A stretch of DNA of 64,000 bases from Aureimonas glaciei (lineage in GTDB: Bacteria > Pseudomonadota > Alphaproteobacteria > Rhizobiales > Rhizobiaceae): NCBI RefSeq assembly GCF_014643375.1, contig NZ_BMJJ01000006.1, positions 1 to 64,000 of the forward strand, in the 5' to 3' direction. A program made the translations under genes and the position numbers. This document shows, piece after piece, positions 27,429-35,399 of the stretch. The notes under the pieces were generated by a model. That model saw only the letters and a program-made list of their open reading frames with translations. It was not told where the DNA came from and ran no database searches. The number at the start of each line of letters is the position of its first letter. Position 1 is the stretch's first letter.

Positions 27429-27770
27429 ATGGTGCAGGATGCAGCGGGTTCCGGGAAATCGCGATTCTTCAGCCTGAGGGGACGGGCCCTGGAGGTGTTC
27501 GGCCGCAAGATCGCGCTGCCGCAGTCGCGCTGGGCCCGCATCGGCATCGGTTGCGGCTTCCTGGTGGGCGGGTGCCTCGCCATCCTGCCGGTGTTCGGCG
27601 CGTGGATGCTGCCGCTGGGCTTCTTCATCCTGTCCATGGACATCGCCATCGTGCGCCGCTGGCGGCGGCGCGGCCAGGTGCGCTACAGCCGCTGGCAGGC
27701 CCGCCGCCGGGCGCTGAAGGCTTCCACGGCGCTCAGTTCACGCGAAGTGGCCCGCCGGCCCTTCCGCTGA
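27429..27770 (+). CDS. small membrane protein
   Basis: A 113-residue basic protein with two hydrophobic segments (IGIGCGFLVGGCLAILPVFG and WMLPLGFFILSMDIAIV) separated by a short turn, and a strongly basic C-terminal tail. Helix-turn-helix membrane proteins like this are common hypothetical proteins in Rhizobiales. AGGAAAG precedes the ATG. Function unknown. Confidence 0.75.
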   Translation: MVQDAAGSGKSRFFSLRGRALEVFGRKIALPQSRWARIGIGCGFLVGGCLAILPVFGAWMLPLGFFILSMDIAIVRRWRRRGQVRYSRWQARRRALKASTALSSREVARRPFR

Positions 27771-27960
27771 CTTTGGCGTCATCCTCCCTGGAGGCTTCGT
27801 CCGCGACCCGGCGCGTCGCGGAAGCGTCGGCCCTGCACGGGCCCCATGCCGACCTGTCCGAAATGTCATGTGGCGCTCATCCGGCATTCATCGGTGAGAC
27901 GTTAAGCCTGACTGATCGAAGGGCGCCGCGACGCGCGGTGCCCAGGCAAGGAAGACGACG

Positions 27961-28326
27961 ATGAAAAAGACCCTTCTCACGGCCGTGGCCATGCTGTTCC
28001 TGGCATCGCCCGTTCTGACGGCGGCCTCGGCCTCGGCCCAGAGCCGCCACGAGCAGCAGCGCGAACTGCGCCAGGACCGCAAGGAACTTCGCCAGGACAA
28101 GCGCGAACTGCGCCAGGATCGCAAGGAGCTTCGCCAGGATCGCCGGGCAGTACAGCGTCTGAAGCGCGGCGGCCGCTATCGGAATGGTGGGCGCAATGTC
28201 AGCAACTATCGCCAGTACGGCCTGCGCGCGCCGGGCCGCGGCCAGCGGTGGGTGCGCTATAACAACGACTATCTGCTGGTCACCATTGCCAACGGCCTGA
28301 TCGCCAGCGTCATCGTCGCCCGCTAA
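27961..28326 (+). CDS. RcnB-like periplasmic protein
   Basis: A 121-residue protein with a signal peptide (cleavage after ASASA), a charged repeat region built from five copies of a 7-residue unit close to ELRQDRK, and a C-terminal RcnB-type domain (GLRAPGRGQRWVRYNNDYLLV). RcnB modulates nickel/cobalt export in E. coli; the many alphaproteobacterial homologues have no proven role. AGGAAG lies before the ATG and a good terminator follows. The repeat unit could vary in number between strains. Confidence 0.82.
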   Translation: MKKTLLTAVAMLFLASPVLTAASASAQSRHEQQRELRQDRKELRQDKRELRQDRKELRQDRRAVQRLKRGGRYRNGGRNVSNYRQYGLRAPGRGQRWVRYNNDYLLVTIANGLIASVIVAR

Positions 28327-28372
28327 CCCGGTCGGACCCCCTCGCTCGCTTGCGGGCGAGGACTGGCACATG

Positions 28373-28413
28373 CGGCATGGCTGTCCTCGGACGGCCGTGC
28401 CGCTTTTCGTTTT
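28373..28413 (+). terminator. rho-independent terminator of the RcnB-like gene
   Basis: CGGCATGGC (28373-28381) pairs with GGCCGTGCCG (28393-28402) allowing G-T pairs, and is followed by the T-rich run CTTTTCGTTTT. It lies about 45 bases after the stop. Confidence 0.75.
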
Positions 28414-28556
28414 AGCCCACCTCTCAACTGAACGCCGCAACGCGGGAGCGGTCCTCGGCAGTCCATGACGGAGTGCGGAATCGGGCAGGCAGCATCGGCG
28501 CTGGAACCAAAGGTGGAGCCGTCAGGCCGAAAGGGATCGGCCGACGGCGCCGTCCC

Positions 28557-28736
28557 TCAGCGCGGCGTGTCCGGCGTTTCGAAGGTCGCCGCCAGCTCGA
28601 CGGCGGTGCCGCTCCAGAGGCGGCCACGGTCGGGCGCGCGAAAACACTTCCACAGGCCGGTCTTCTTGTCGCGCTTCCAGCCGCGTTCCGCGATCTTCTT
28701 CTCCGCCTCCGCCTCGCGCGGTGTCTTGAAGGCCAT
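28557..28736 (-). CDS. small hypothetical protein
   Basis: A 59-residue charged protein starting MAFKTPREAEAEKKIAERGW. AGGAGA lies 7 bases before the ATG at 28736, which is better than the upstream in-frame ATG at 28760. The KKTGLWKCFRAP stretch suggests a small basic fold. No family recognised. Confidence 0.55.
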   Translation of the reverse strand: MAFKTPREAEAEKKIAERGWKRDKKTGLWKCFRAPDRGRLWSGTAVELAATFETPDTPR

Positions 28737-28967
28737 CGCCGTCTCCTGAGCACCGGGCACGCCGACCGCGCCCTTTCGCCCTGCTGTGACGCGGGAGGGC
28801 CGAGGACGTCAAGCGGCAGGCCCCGTCATCGCCGCCCGTTTCGAGCGCGCAAAGCACCGACGCGATCCTCCGGCGGCCAGGCCCCCAGCGATCCCCGCCA
28901 ATTTCGCCGACGTCAATCCAAACCTCTTGCACTCAAACCCGCGCCACAGTAGGTACAGCCCGGTTGA

Positions 28968-29041
28968 GGCCTCGTGGCGGAGTGGTTACGCAGAGGACTG
29001 CAAATCCTTGCATCCCGGTTCGATTCCGGGCGAGGCCTCCA
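28968..29041 (+). tRNA. tRNA-Cys(GCA)
   Basis: A 74-base tRNA: acceptor GGCCTCG/CGAGGCC, anticodon loop CTGCAAA (GCA), T-arm CCCGGTTCGATTCCGGG, discriminator T (U), encoded CCA. A lower-G+C islet follows directly, so this gene may have been an integration target. Confidence 0.98.
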
Positions 29042-29302
29042 ACGTTTGCCATAGCAAAATCAGGCTATTATGGGCGGGTGGCACTCTTTTGTAGAGCTTC
29101 CATGTCGTGTCCATGTCGCACTCAGTACCACTGGATTCCAAGGCTTTCCGTTGAGGGTCGGCGATTCCATGCGACATGGCAGTGACGGAGAACAGCTGCC
29201 GATATTGACGGTTGTGTGAAGCTGAGGCCATCCGCTGATACGGTTCCACCATGGATTGACTCACATGACGAATCGTCACCCTCTTGATTAAGGGAGACAA
29301 CG

Positions 29303-30154
29303 ATGACGGTATGTGTTGCAGTAGCAGTTAATGACTGCCTGGTATTCGCCGCTGATAGCGCCGCCAGTATAGTAACGGTAGATCCCCAAACCGGTGAAGA
29401 CCGCATCCTAAGTGTATATCAAAATGGGGATAAGGTATACAATCTACACAAGGCCCTGCCGATCTGCGCGATGACCTGTGGGATGGGAAATATCGGCCGC
29501 GAGTCTATCGCTACGATCGCGAAACGTCTGCGAAAGCTTATTACCGAGCAAGGCGATTTCCATGTGGATCCCTCCAACTATTCTATTGAGGAAATCGCGG
29601 AGAAAGCGCGGCGGTTCATTTTTGAGGACCGTTTCGGTTCCTTGCCGAATCCGCCCCTGGGTTCATCGATGGAGTTCTGGATAGGCGGGTATTCATCCGA
29701 TCTGGATATGGGGCACGAGGTCTGGAAGGTGGCAATCATCAACGGAGAGTGCCCACCGCCCGAAAGGATCGTTTCTGACGGAGAGACCAAACTGGTTTGG
29801 GGGGGCCAACCGGCGCCGATCAACAGGCTTATCTTGGGTTTCGATCCGGCTATCGAGGACTGTCTGCGCGCTGGGGGGCTTGGTGACGACGACGTGTTGA
29901 CGGCGATGCAGTCTTTCAAGGATCACTTAGCTCGTCCGCTCGTTCTGACAAATATGCCCGTGAGGGACGCAATCGACCTGGCAGATTTTTTAGTCGACAC
30001 GACGAAGCGTTTTTTCCGGTTCCTACCGGGCGCCGATATCGTTGGCGGTGATACTGACATTGCCGTCGTGACCCGTTACGAGGGCTTTAAATGGATTGCG
30101 CGCAAGCATTTCTACGCGACGCATCTCAACCCGTTGGAGACCGGACATGTCTAG
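29303..30154 (+). CDS. proteasome-beta/HslV-like Ntn hydrolase
   Basis: The 283-residue protein begins MTVCVAVAVNDCLVFAADS. After removal of Met, Thr1 would be the nucleophile and Asp17 falls exactly where proteasome beta subunits and HslV have it. Further on, QNGDKVYNL supplies a lysine in a context like Lys33 of HslV (displaced by about ten residues), and CAMTCGMGNIG resembles the conserved glycine turn. The C-terminal 100 residues are longer than HslV. No hslU, ARC/Mpa ATPase, alpha subunit or pup is adjacent, so it may work alone or with the small downstream protein. G+C is low for the window (55% in the counted line 29341-29400). GGGAGA precedes the start. Peptidase activity is inferred. 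Confidence 0.65.
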   Translation: MTVCVAVAVNDCLVFAADSAASIVTVDPQTGEDRILSVYQNGDKVYNLHKALPICAMTCGMGNIGRESIATIAKRLRKLITEQGDFHVDPSNYSIEEIAEKARRFIFEDRFGSLPNPPLGSSMEFWIGGYSSDLDMGHEVWKVAIINGECPPPERIVSDGETKLVWGGQPAPINRLILGFDPAIEDCLRAGGLGDDDVLTAMQSFKDHLARPLVLTNMPVRDAIDLADFLVDTTKRFFRFLPGADIVGGDTDIAVVTRYEGFKWIARKHFYATHLNPLETGHV

Positions 30155-30338
30155 AACCGTTAAGATCGAGCGCTCTACCGCGGGTGACGCCCAAAAAGGA
30201 CCGGCTCGGGATCTGCCGATGCCCGCCTACGACTACCAACCCTCGAAGCCCGGAAGCTACGCAGTGCGAGAAGACGACGGCAAAGTTAAGCAATCGTCCC
30301 TAGGGCCACATTCGCTTCAGAACCTTCGCTTCGCTTAA
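30147..30338 (+). CDS. 63-residue protein coupled to the Ntn hydrolase gene
   Basis: It starts 8 bases inside the end of the previous gene with GGAGA upstream, indicating translational coupling. The product (MSRTVKIERSTAGDAQKG...) is basic, hydrophilic and probably poorly ordered, with a YDYQPSKPGSY segment. No family recognised. Being tied to a proteasome-like peptidase, it could be a substrate tag, inhibitor or adaptor, but nothing in the sequence proves this. Confidence 0.6.
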   Translation: MSRTVKIERSTAGDAQKGPARDLPMPAYDYQPSKPGSYAVREDDGKVKQSSLGPHSLQNLRFA

Positions 30339-30570
30339 CGAGCCGCACGATTCTGATCGCCGCAATCATACGCGCGTGAATGCGGCCTAGACGAACAGCA
30401 TCGCCGCGACCATCAGCATGCCGGTCGTCGCAGGTGTCCGTGCGCCGAGCCGCGACGCCGCGCTCGCGCGTTCCGGCACCGCAGGGACGGGGGGCGTGCT
30501 GCACAAGCCGGCCCCATCGACAGGGCCGGCCGGCAACGAGCGGGCGACAGGCAGTGCCGTCGCGGTGCCG

Positions 30571-30873
30571 TCAGGCGGACGCGCCGGTCGTGCGCCGGGC
30601 CATTGCGGCGGCGGCGACGAGGTCGTCGGCGTCCGGCATCAGGATGCCGTTGCGTCTGGCGTAGGCGACGAGGGCAGCGCGCGCCGTCTGGGCGTCGACT
30701 TCGCCCCTCAGGGCCGCCAGGCAGGCATTCACCGCGCCAGAATAGCCAATGCCGCGAAGCTGCCCCGGCGAATCCAGGAGAAAGGAGTGCGCCTGCGCAG
30801 CATTCTGGAGAGCGAAGGGAATGTTGAGCCCCGAATAGACCCAGACCGGCTGATCGAAGACATTGTTTTCCAT
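30571..30873 (-). CDS. DUF982-like protein
   Basis: A 100-residue protein matching the small DUF982 pattern by eye: FDQPVWVYSG near the start, a helix with AQAHSFLLDSPG, and a C-terminal GAVNACLAALRGEVDAQTARAALVAYARRNGIL. DUF982 proteins are abundant in Rhizobiales and of unknown role. ATG 30873 is preferred over an upstream ATG at 30957 because the family pattern starts there. Confidence 0.65.
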   Translation of the reverse strand: MENNVFDQPVWVYSGLNIPFALQNAAQAHSFLLDSPGQLRGIGYSGAVNACLAALRGEVDAQTARAALVAYARRNGILMPDADDLVAAAAMARRTTGASA

Positions 30874-31246
30874 GCCTTTCTCCCATGGGTTTGACGAAGG
30901 GCGCGGCGATCGCGGCCGCCGCGAAAAAAATCTTGGGAGGCACGGCGGGTCTTTCAACGGCGTCGCTGAAAAAAGTTGGATCGAGGCTGAGGCATCGCGT
31001 CGGCCGACGGACGGGAGCGGGCCAGAGAGGTTAGTTCGACGTCACCGGGGCGCCGCCCCTCGGCATCCAGTCGGAGCCCGCCGAGCCTGACCCGATCCGG
31101 CAGAGGCCTCGGCAATGCGGGAAATGGCAGCGCAGGGCGCCGAAAGTTCAGTCCCAAGGAAATAGGTCGCCCGTCCCATGGGGGTGGCACGTCGGGCGGA
31201 GCGCTCCGAACCAGTGTCGGAACGCGTCGCGTCGATGACAATGTCG
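30874..31246. other. intergenic region, nothing recognised
   Basis: About 370 bases upstream of the DUF982 gene. A run of seven A's near 30926 lies in its promoter region. No gene or RNA structure could be supported. Confidence 0.35.
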
Positions 31247-31483
31247 TTATCGATCGAGGGTCGGGTCCGGCTGGTCGTGGATCGCTCGTTCCGGTGTCCT
31301 GCAGGGCCGACCGAGGGGACCGCTCAGGCGCTGCTGCAGCAAGCCCAGCGCGAGGAGGAGACGCGCCGTCTCGGCCGCCTCCTGATTCTGGATCTGCGCG
31401 AGGGCGCTCATCGCCCGGTTCCTGGCGCATTCCCGGATGAACGTTGTAGCGAGATCGGAAGCTTCTGGAGGCGTCGATTCCAT
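31247..31483 (-). CDS. doubtful small reading frame
   Basis: A 78-codon frame whose translation (MESTPPEASDLATTFIREC..., then ALAQIQNQEAAETARLLLALG) is less biased than its neighbours and has an amphipathic helix pattern. There is no clear ribosome site. It is listed because it is the only credible coding candidate in the 940 bases between the DUF982 gene and the c-di-GMP gene. Confidence 0.28.
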   Translation of the reverse strand: MESTPPEASDLATTFIRECARNRAMSALAQIQNQEAAETARLLLALGLLQQRLSGPLGRPCRTPERAIHDQPDPTLDR

Positions 31484-31814
31484 CGTCCATGAACGGCGAC
31501 TACCGGCTCGGGTTCCCGCCGGTGCGCGCGAACGGACCCATTTCGATTCCGGCCGGACGATGGGCGATCGGCTTTGGCGCGATGTCCTTGCGGCTGCGGG
31601 CGGTGGAAAGAACGGGTTGTGTTTTCATCAACTTGGTAAGTTTTGGGGTGCACCAATGAGGCGCCTGCCGGATCCGGTGGGGCGGTCCGGACCGAGACGC
31701 CTTGCTGGGAAACTGTTCCGGACTGCGACTGCAACCGATGGTGCCGCCGACCAGGGCACCGGAGCCATGCAAACCAGGCGCGGCACGATGCCCGTCGACG
31801 GCAAGGATGATGTG
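31484..31814. other. upstream region of the c-di-GMP gene
   Basis: This stretch is open in frame with the following gene, but its translation shows no domain and no ribosome site. A TTGTGTTTTCATCAACTTGGTAAG area near 31617-31640 is relatively A/T-rich and may contain the promoter. Confidence 0.35.
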
Positions 31815-34007
31815 ATGGTCGACCCGGGAAGCTATCCCATCCCCCCCGACGAACCGGAGCGGCTGGTGGCGCTTCAATCCTATGCGGTGATGGGAACCGA
31901 GGCCGAGCCGGGCTTCGATGCGATCGTCGGGCTGGCCAGACGCAGCTTCGGCGTTCCCATGGCGATGGTCTCCTTCGTCGCGGCCGACCGGCAGTTCTTC
32001 AAGGCCCGCGCCGGCCTTTCCGCCTGCGGCTCCTCGCGCGCCGGCTCCTTCTGCACGCACACGATCCTGTCCCGCGACGTCCTCGTGGTTCCCGACGCGA
32101 CCCTCGACGACCGCTTCCGCCATTCCCCGCTCGTCACCGGTCCGCCGTACGCCCGCTTTTATGCAGGGGCGCCGCTGGTCTCGCCGGAGGGGCACGTGAT
32201 CGGCGCCCTGTGCATCCAGGACACCGTCGCGCGCCACGACATGACGCAGGCCGACTGCCTCGCGCTCGCCGATCTCGCCGACATGGTGATGGAGCGTCTC
32301 GAAGCGCGGCGGCTGGCCCTGGCCGAGGCCGACGGGCGCAAGCGCTTCGATGCCGTCGCCGGCCTGTCGGTGGATGCGATCATCTGCGCCGACGGCGCCA
32401 ACACCATCCTCTCCTGGAACGGGGCGGCCGAGCGCATGTTCGGCTACACCGCCACGGAAGCCATCGGACGGTCGCTGAGCATCATCGTCCCGCCCGCCAT
32501 GCGGGCGATGCACGAGGCGGGTATCCGCCGCGTCGCGTCGGGGGGAGCCCACAAGCTCGTCGGCTCGCTGGTGCGGGTTCCGGCCTGTCGCCGGGACGGC
32601 ACGGAATTTCCGATCGAGCTGTCGCTGTCGCACTGGACCGAGGCCGGCCAGCATCGTTTCGGCGCGATCGCGCGCGACATCACCGAGCGCGTCGCCGTCG
32701 AGGAACAGCTGCAGCGGGCTGCCGACTTCGACAACCTGACGGGCCTCGCCAATCGGGCTTCGCTCTTCCGGCAACTGGCCGACAGGAGCGCGTCCGGACG
32801 GTCGGTCGATCTCCTGATGCTGGATCTCGACGGCTTCAAGGACGTCAACGATAGCCTCGGCCATGCCGCGGGGGATGCGGTGCTGAAGGCCGTGGCCACC
32901 CGCATCGCCGCCATGGCCGGCCCCGACCGTCTCGTCTGCCGCCTCGGCGGGGACGAGTTCGTCGTCGTCGCCGAAAAGACGGGCGACCTCATGGCGAGCC
33001 TTGAATTCGGCCGGCGCGTCATCGCCGACATCGAGCGCCCGATCGAGATCGGCGACCGCAGCGTGTACATCGGCGCCAGTGCCGGCCTGGCAACGACCAC
33101 CGGCGCCGAGTGGGCGGCCGAGGCCTTGCTGGCGGACGCCGACCTCGCCCTCTATCGCGCCAAGCAGGACGGCCGGAGCCGGGTCCGGCTTTTCACGCAG
33201 GAGCTGCGTCCCGTCGCGCAATCCAGGGCGTCGATCAGCTCGGGCTTGCGACAGGCCTGGGAGCGCGGCGAGTTCGAGCTTTACTACCAGCCGCAGGTGC
33301 GGCTGTCGGATGCCGCGATCGTGGGCGCCGAGGCGCTGATCCGCTGGAACCACCCGCAGCAGGGCGTGGTGGCGCCGGGCGCCTTCCTGTGCACGCTGGA
33401 GCAGAGCCTCCTGGCGATTCCCGTGTCCGAATGGATCCTCGGCGAGGCCTGCCGGCAGGCAGCGGAGTGGCGACGGGCCTGTCCCGGCTTCCGCATCGGG
33501 GTCAATCTGTTCGCGGTGCAGTTCAAGACCGGCGACCTGCTCGATGTCGTCGGCCTGGCGCTCGATCGGTCCGGCCTCGCGCCGGAGGGGCTGGAGCTGG
33601 AGATCACCGAGAACACCATCCTCGGCAACGAAGCAAGAATCACCTCCGTGCTGGACGGGTTGCGGTCCATGGGCGTCGGCATCGCGTTCGACGACTACGG
33701 CACCGGCTACGCCTCGCTGACCATGCTGAAGGACTTTCCCGTCTCGCGCCTGAAGATCGACCGCTCCTTTGTCAGCGGGCCGGGATGCGGGGCGCGCGAC
33801 GTGGCCATCGTCGACGCGATCTCGAGACTGGCGGCGACGTTCGACCTGGAAGTGATCGCCGAGGGCATCGAGACCGCCGAGCAGCACGCTCTGATGCGGC
33901 CCTTCTGCGCCGAAGGGCAGGGCTATCTGTTCGGCAAGCCGATGCCGGCCGACGCCTTCACCGCGGCCCTGGCTGCCGGGGATGCCGGGAAGAGACGGGT
34001 CGCCTGA
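31815..34007 (+). CDS. GAF-PAS-GGDEF-EAL cyclic di-GMP protein
   Basis: The 730-residue product has an N-terminal GAF domain (about 25-165), a PAS domain (about 185-295, DAIICADGANTILSWN), a diguanylate cyclase domain with GGDEF at 378-382 and a phosphodiesterase domain with EAL at 506-508. EAL residues for metal binding and catalysis appear complete: GVNLF, ELEITENT, AFDDYGTGY, LKIDRS, VIAEGIET, GQGYLFGKP. The cyclase inhibitory site RxxD is missing before GGDEF. Both activities are possible, with GAF or PAS signals choosing between them. Start ATG 31815 has AAGGA upstream; the frame is open to 31437. No membrane helix, so it is cytosolic. A terminator follows. Confidence 0.9.
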   Translation: MVDPGSYPIPPDEPERLVALQSYAVMGTEAEPGFDAIVGLARRSFGVPMAMVSFVAADRQFFKARAGLSACGSSRAGSFCTHTILSRDVLVVPDATLDDRFRHSPLVTGPPYARFYAGAPLVSPEGHVIGALCIQDTVARHDMTQADCLALADLADMVMERLEARRLALAEADGRKRFDAVAGLSVDAIICADGANTILSWNGAAERMFGYTATEAIGRSLSIIVPPAMRAMHEAGIRRVASGGAHKLVGSLVRVPACRRDGTEFPIELSLSHWTEAGQHRFGAIARDITERVAVEEQLQRAADFDNLTGLANRASLFRQLADRSASGRSVDLLMLDLDGFKDVNDSLGHAAGDAVLKAVATRIAAMAGPDRLVCRLGGDEFVVVAEKTGDLMASLEFGRRVIADIERPIEIGDRSVYIGASAGLATTTGAEWAAEALLADADLALYRAKQDGRSRVRLFTQELRPVAQSRASISSGLRQAWERGEFELYYQPQVRLSDAAIVGAEALIRWNHPQQGVVAPGAFLCTLEQSLLAIPVSEWILGEACRQAAEWRRACPGFRIGVNLFAVQFKTGDLLDVVGLALDRSGLAPEGLELEITENTILGNEARITSVLDGLRSMGVGIAFDDYGTGYASLTMLKDFPVSRLKIDRSFVSGPGCGARDVAIVDAISRLAATFDLEVIAEGIETAEQHALMRPFCAEGQGYLFGKPMPADAFTAALAAGDAGKRRVA

Positions 34008-34111
34008 CCCTTGCCTCGCGTCCGGACCGGTCGCGGGTCACAACCGGCCGGGGATGGCGCCATCGCCCGTGATGGCGGTCGCCGTTCAGCCACCGCGAAT
34101 CCCGACAGCAA

Positions 34112-34144
34112 AAAGCCGCGGCGCCCGGAAGGCGTCGCGGCTTT
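34112..34144. terminator. shared terminator of the c-di-GMP gene and DUF1127 gene
   Basis: AAAGCCGCGGCGCC (34112-34125) pairs with GGCGTCGCGGCTTT (34131-34144) with one mismatch around CGGAA. Flanking A's on the left and T's on the right arm suit both convergent genes. Confidence 0.8.
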
Positions 34145-34167
34145 GGCCGTCGGAATATCCGACCGTT

Positions 34168-34323
34168 TTAGAAATGCAGGCGACCGTTGCGCACGACCGA
34201 CTCGATGTCGCCGCGCACCAGGCCGATATCCTGGAGCTGGCGATCCTCCATCTGCGACAGGAGGCTGACGGTGCGCTGGTGGGAGCGGTAGTTCTTCAGG
34301 CGGGCAGCGAGGCGGGCGAACAT
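34168..34323 (-). CDS. DUF1127 small protein
   Basis: A 51-residue arginine-rich protein whose core reads LLSQMEDRQLQDIGLVRGDIE, a classic DUF1127 motif. The whole product is the domain, as in short family members implicated in RNA binding and stress adaptation in alphaproteobacteria. The G-rich run just upstream of the ATG (AAAGCACCCCCG on the coding strand) gives only a weak ribosome site. It is convergent with the c-di-GMP gene, sharing a terminator. Confidence 0.88.
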   Translation of the reverse strand: MFARLAARLKNYRSHQRTVSLLSQMEDRQLQDIGLVRGDIESVVRNGRLHF

Positions 34324-34566
34324 CGGGGGTGCTTTCTCAAAAAGCGTTGTTTGATGACGGTCATATACGTCCTTGCTCTGCCTATTAGCAGCGCAATTGC
34401 TGCACAGGAGTTATGCAGATTGAGCATGGATTGCTCAGGCATGCCGTTAGGCCTTCCGTAATGGAGTTGTGAGCGGGGCGGTGGGCTTTCCGGTTGCCGC
34501 CTTGCGCGCTGCGAAGGGGCCGACTAATGGACGTGCATCGCGACTAAGGAAGGACCGGAAGCCGCC

Positions 34567-35217
34567 ATGGATTTCGAAGCCGCTCGTACCAAGATGGTCG
34601 ACAACCAGATCCGCACGACCGACGTGACCGATCTGCGGATCCTGCGCTCCTTTCTCGCTGTGCCGCGCGAGCGTTTCGTGCCGGAAGCGCGCCGCGATCT
34701 CGCTTATATCGATGGCGATCTGCCGCTGGGCGAGGGGCGCTTTCTGATGGAGGCTTCGCCCTTTGCCAGGCTCGTGCAATTGGCTGGCATCGGGCCGGAT
34801 GACAGGGTTCTCGTCGTCGGATGCGGGACGGCCTATTCGGCGGCGATCCTCAGCCGGCTGGCGGGATCGGTCGTGGCCCTGGAATCGAACCCCGATCTGG
34901 CCGTCGCGGCGCGCGACAATCTGGCCGCAGTGGCTGCCGGCAATTGCACCGTCGCCGAAGGCGCGCTCGCCGAGGGATGCGCCGACCGCGCGCCCTACGA
35001 CGTCATTCTCGTCGAGGGCGCTGTCGACAGCGTGCCGAAGGCGCTCGTCGGGCAATTGGCGGATGGCGGGCGGCTGATCGTCGTCGAGGGTCACGGCAAT
35101 GCCGGCTTCGCCGTCGTCTACCTCAACGAGGAGGGCGTCATCTCTCGCCGTCCGGCCTTCAATTGCAGCGTCAAATCGCTCGCCGGGTTCGCGCAAGTTC
35201 CGACATTTACCTTCTAA
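34567..35217 (+). CDS. protein-L-isoaspartate O-methyltransferase family protein, upstream of tolC
   Basis: A 216-residue SAM-dependent methyltransferase-like protein (DFEAARTKMVDNQIRTTDV at the start, VLVVGCGTAYSAAILSRL as the SAM loop). It belongs to the PCMT superfamily, but the SAM loop reads VGCGTAYS rather than EIGTGSGY and it is short, so repair activity is uncertain; the true Pcm is probably the gene at 57076. This PCMT-like gene directly before tolC is a standard Rhizobiales arrangement. GGAAGCCGCC precedes the ATG. Confidence 0.85.
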   Translation: MDFEAARTKMVDNQIRTTDVTDLRILRSFLAVPRERFVPEARRDLAYIDGDLPLGEGRFLMEASPFARLVQLAGIGPDDRVLVVGCGTAYSAAILSRLAGSVVALESNPDLAVAARDNLAAVAAGNCTVAEGALAEGCADRAPYDVILVEGAVDSVPKALVGQLADGGRLIVVEGHGNAGFAVVYLNEEGVISRRPAFNCSVKSLAGFAQVPTFTF

Positions 35218-35399
35218 GGTGTTTGTTTCCGGTCACACTCACCCTGTCGTTCAAATGCTAACGTACCCCTAAGGGCGACTCTAGTGCGCATCCCCCTCGA
35301 TCTCGGTCGGATGCGGGGAGCGTTGTTGCGGGGGCAACATGGAACCCTTGCCCCACGTCTCTCCCCCGGGCGAGACCCCAAGATCTGGAGTGTGTTTGA

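Noticed and set aside
31500-33887. 795-codon minus-strand frame over the c-di-GMP gene
   Set aside because: It is a shadow of the GAF-PAS-GGDEF-EAL gene, whose motifs are clear on the plus strand.
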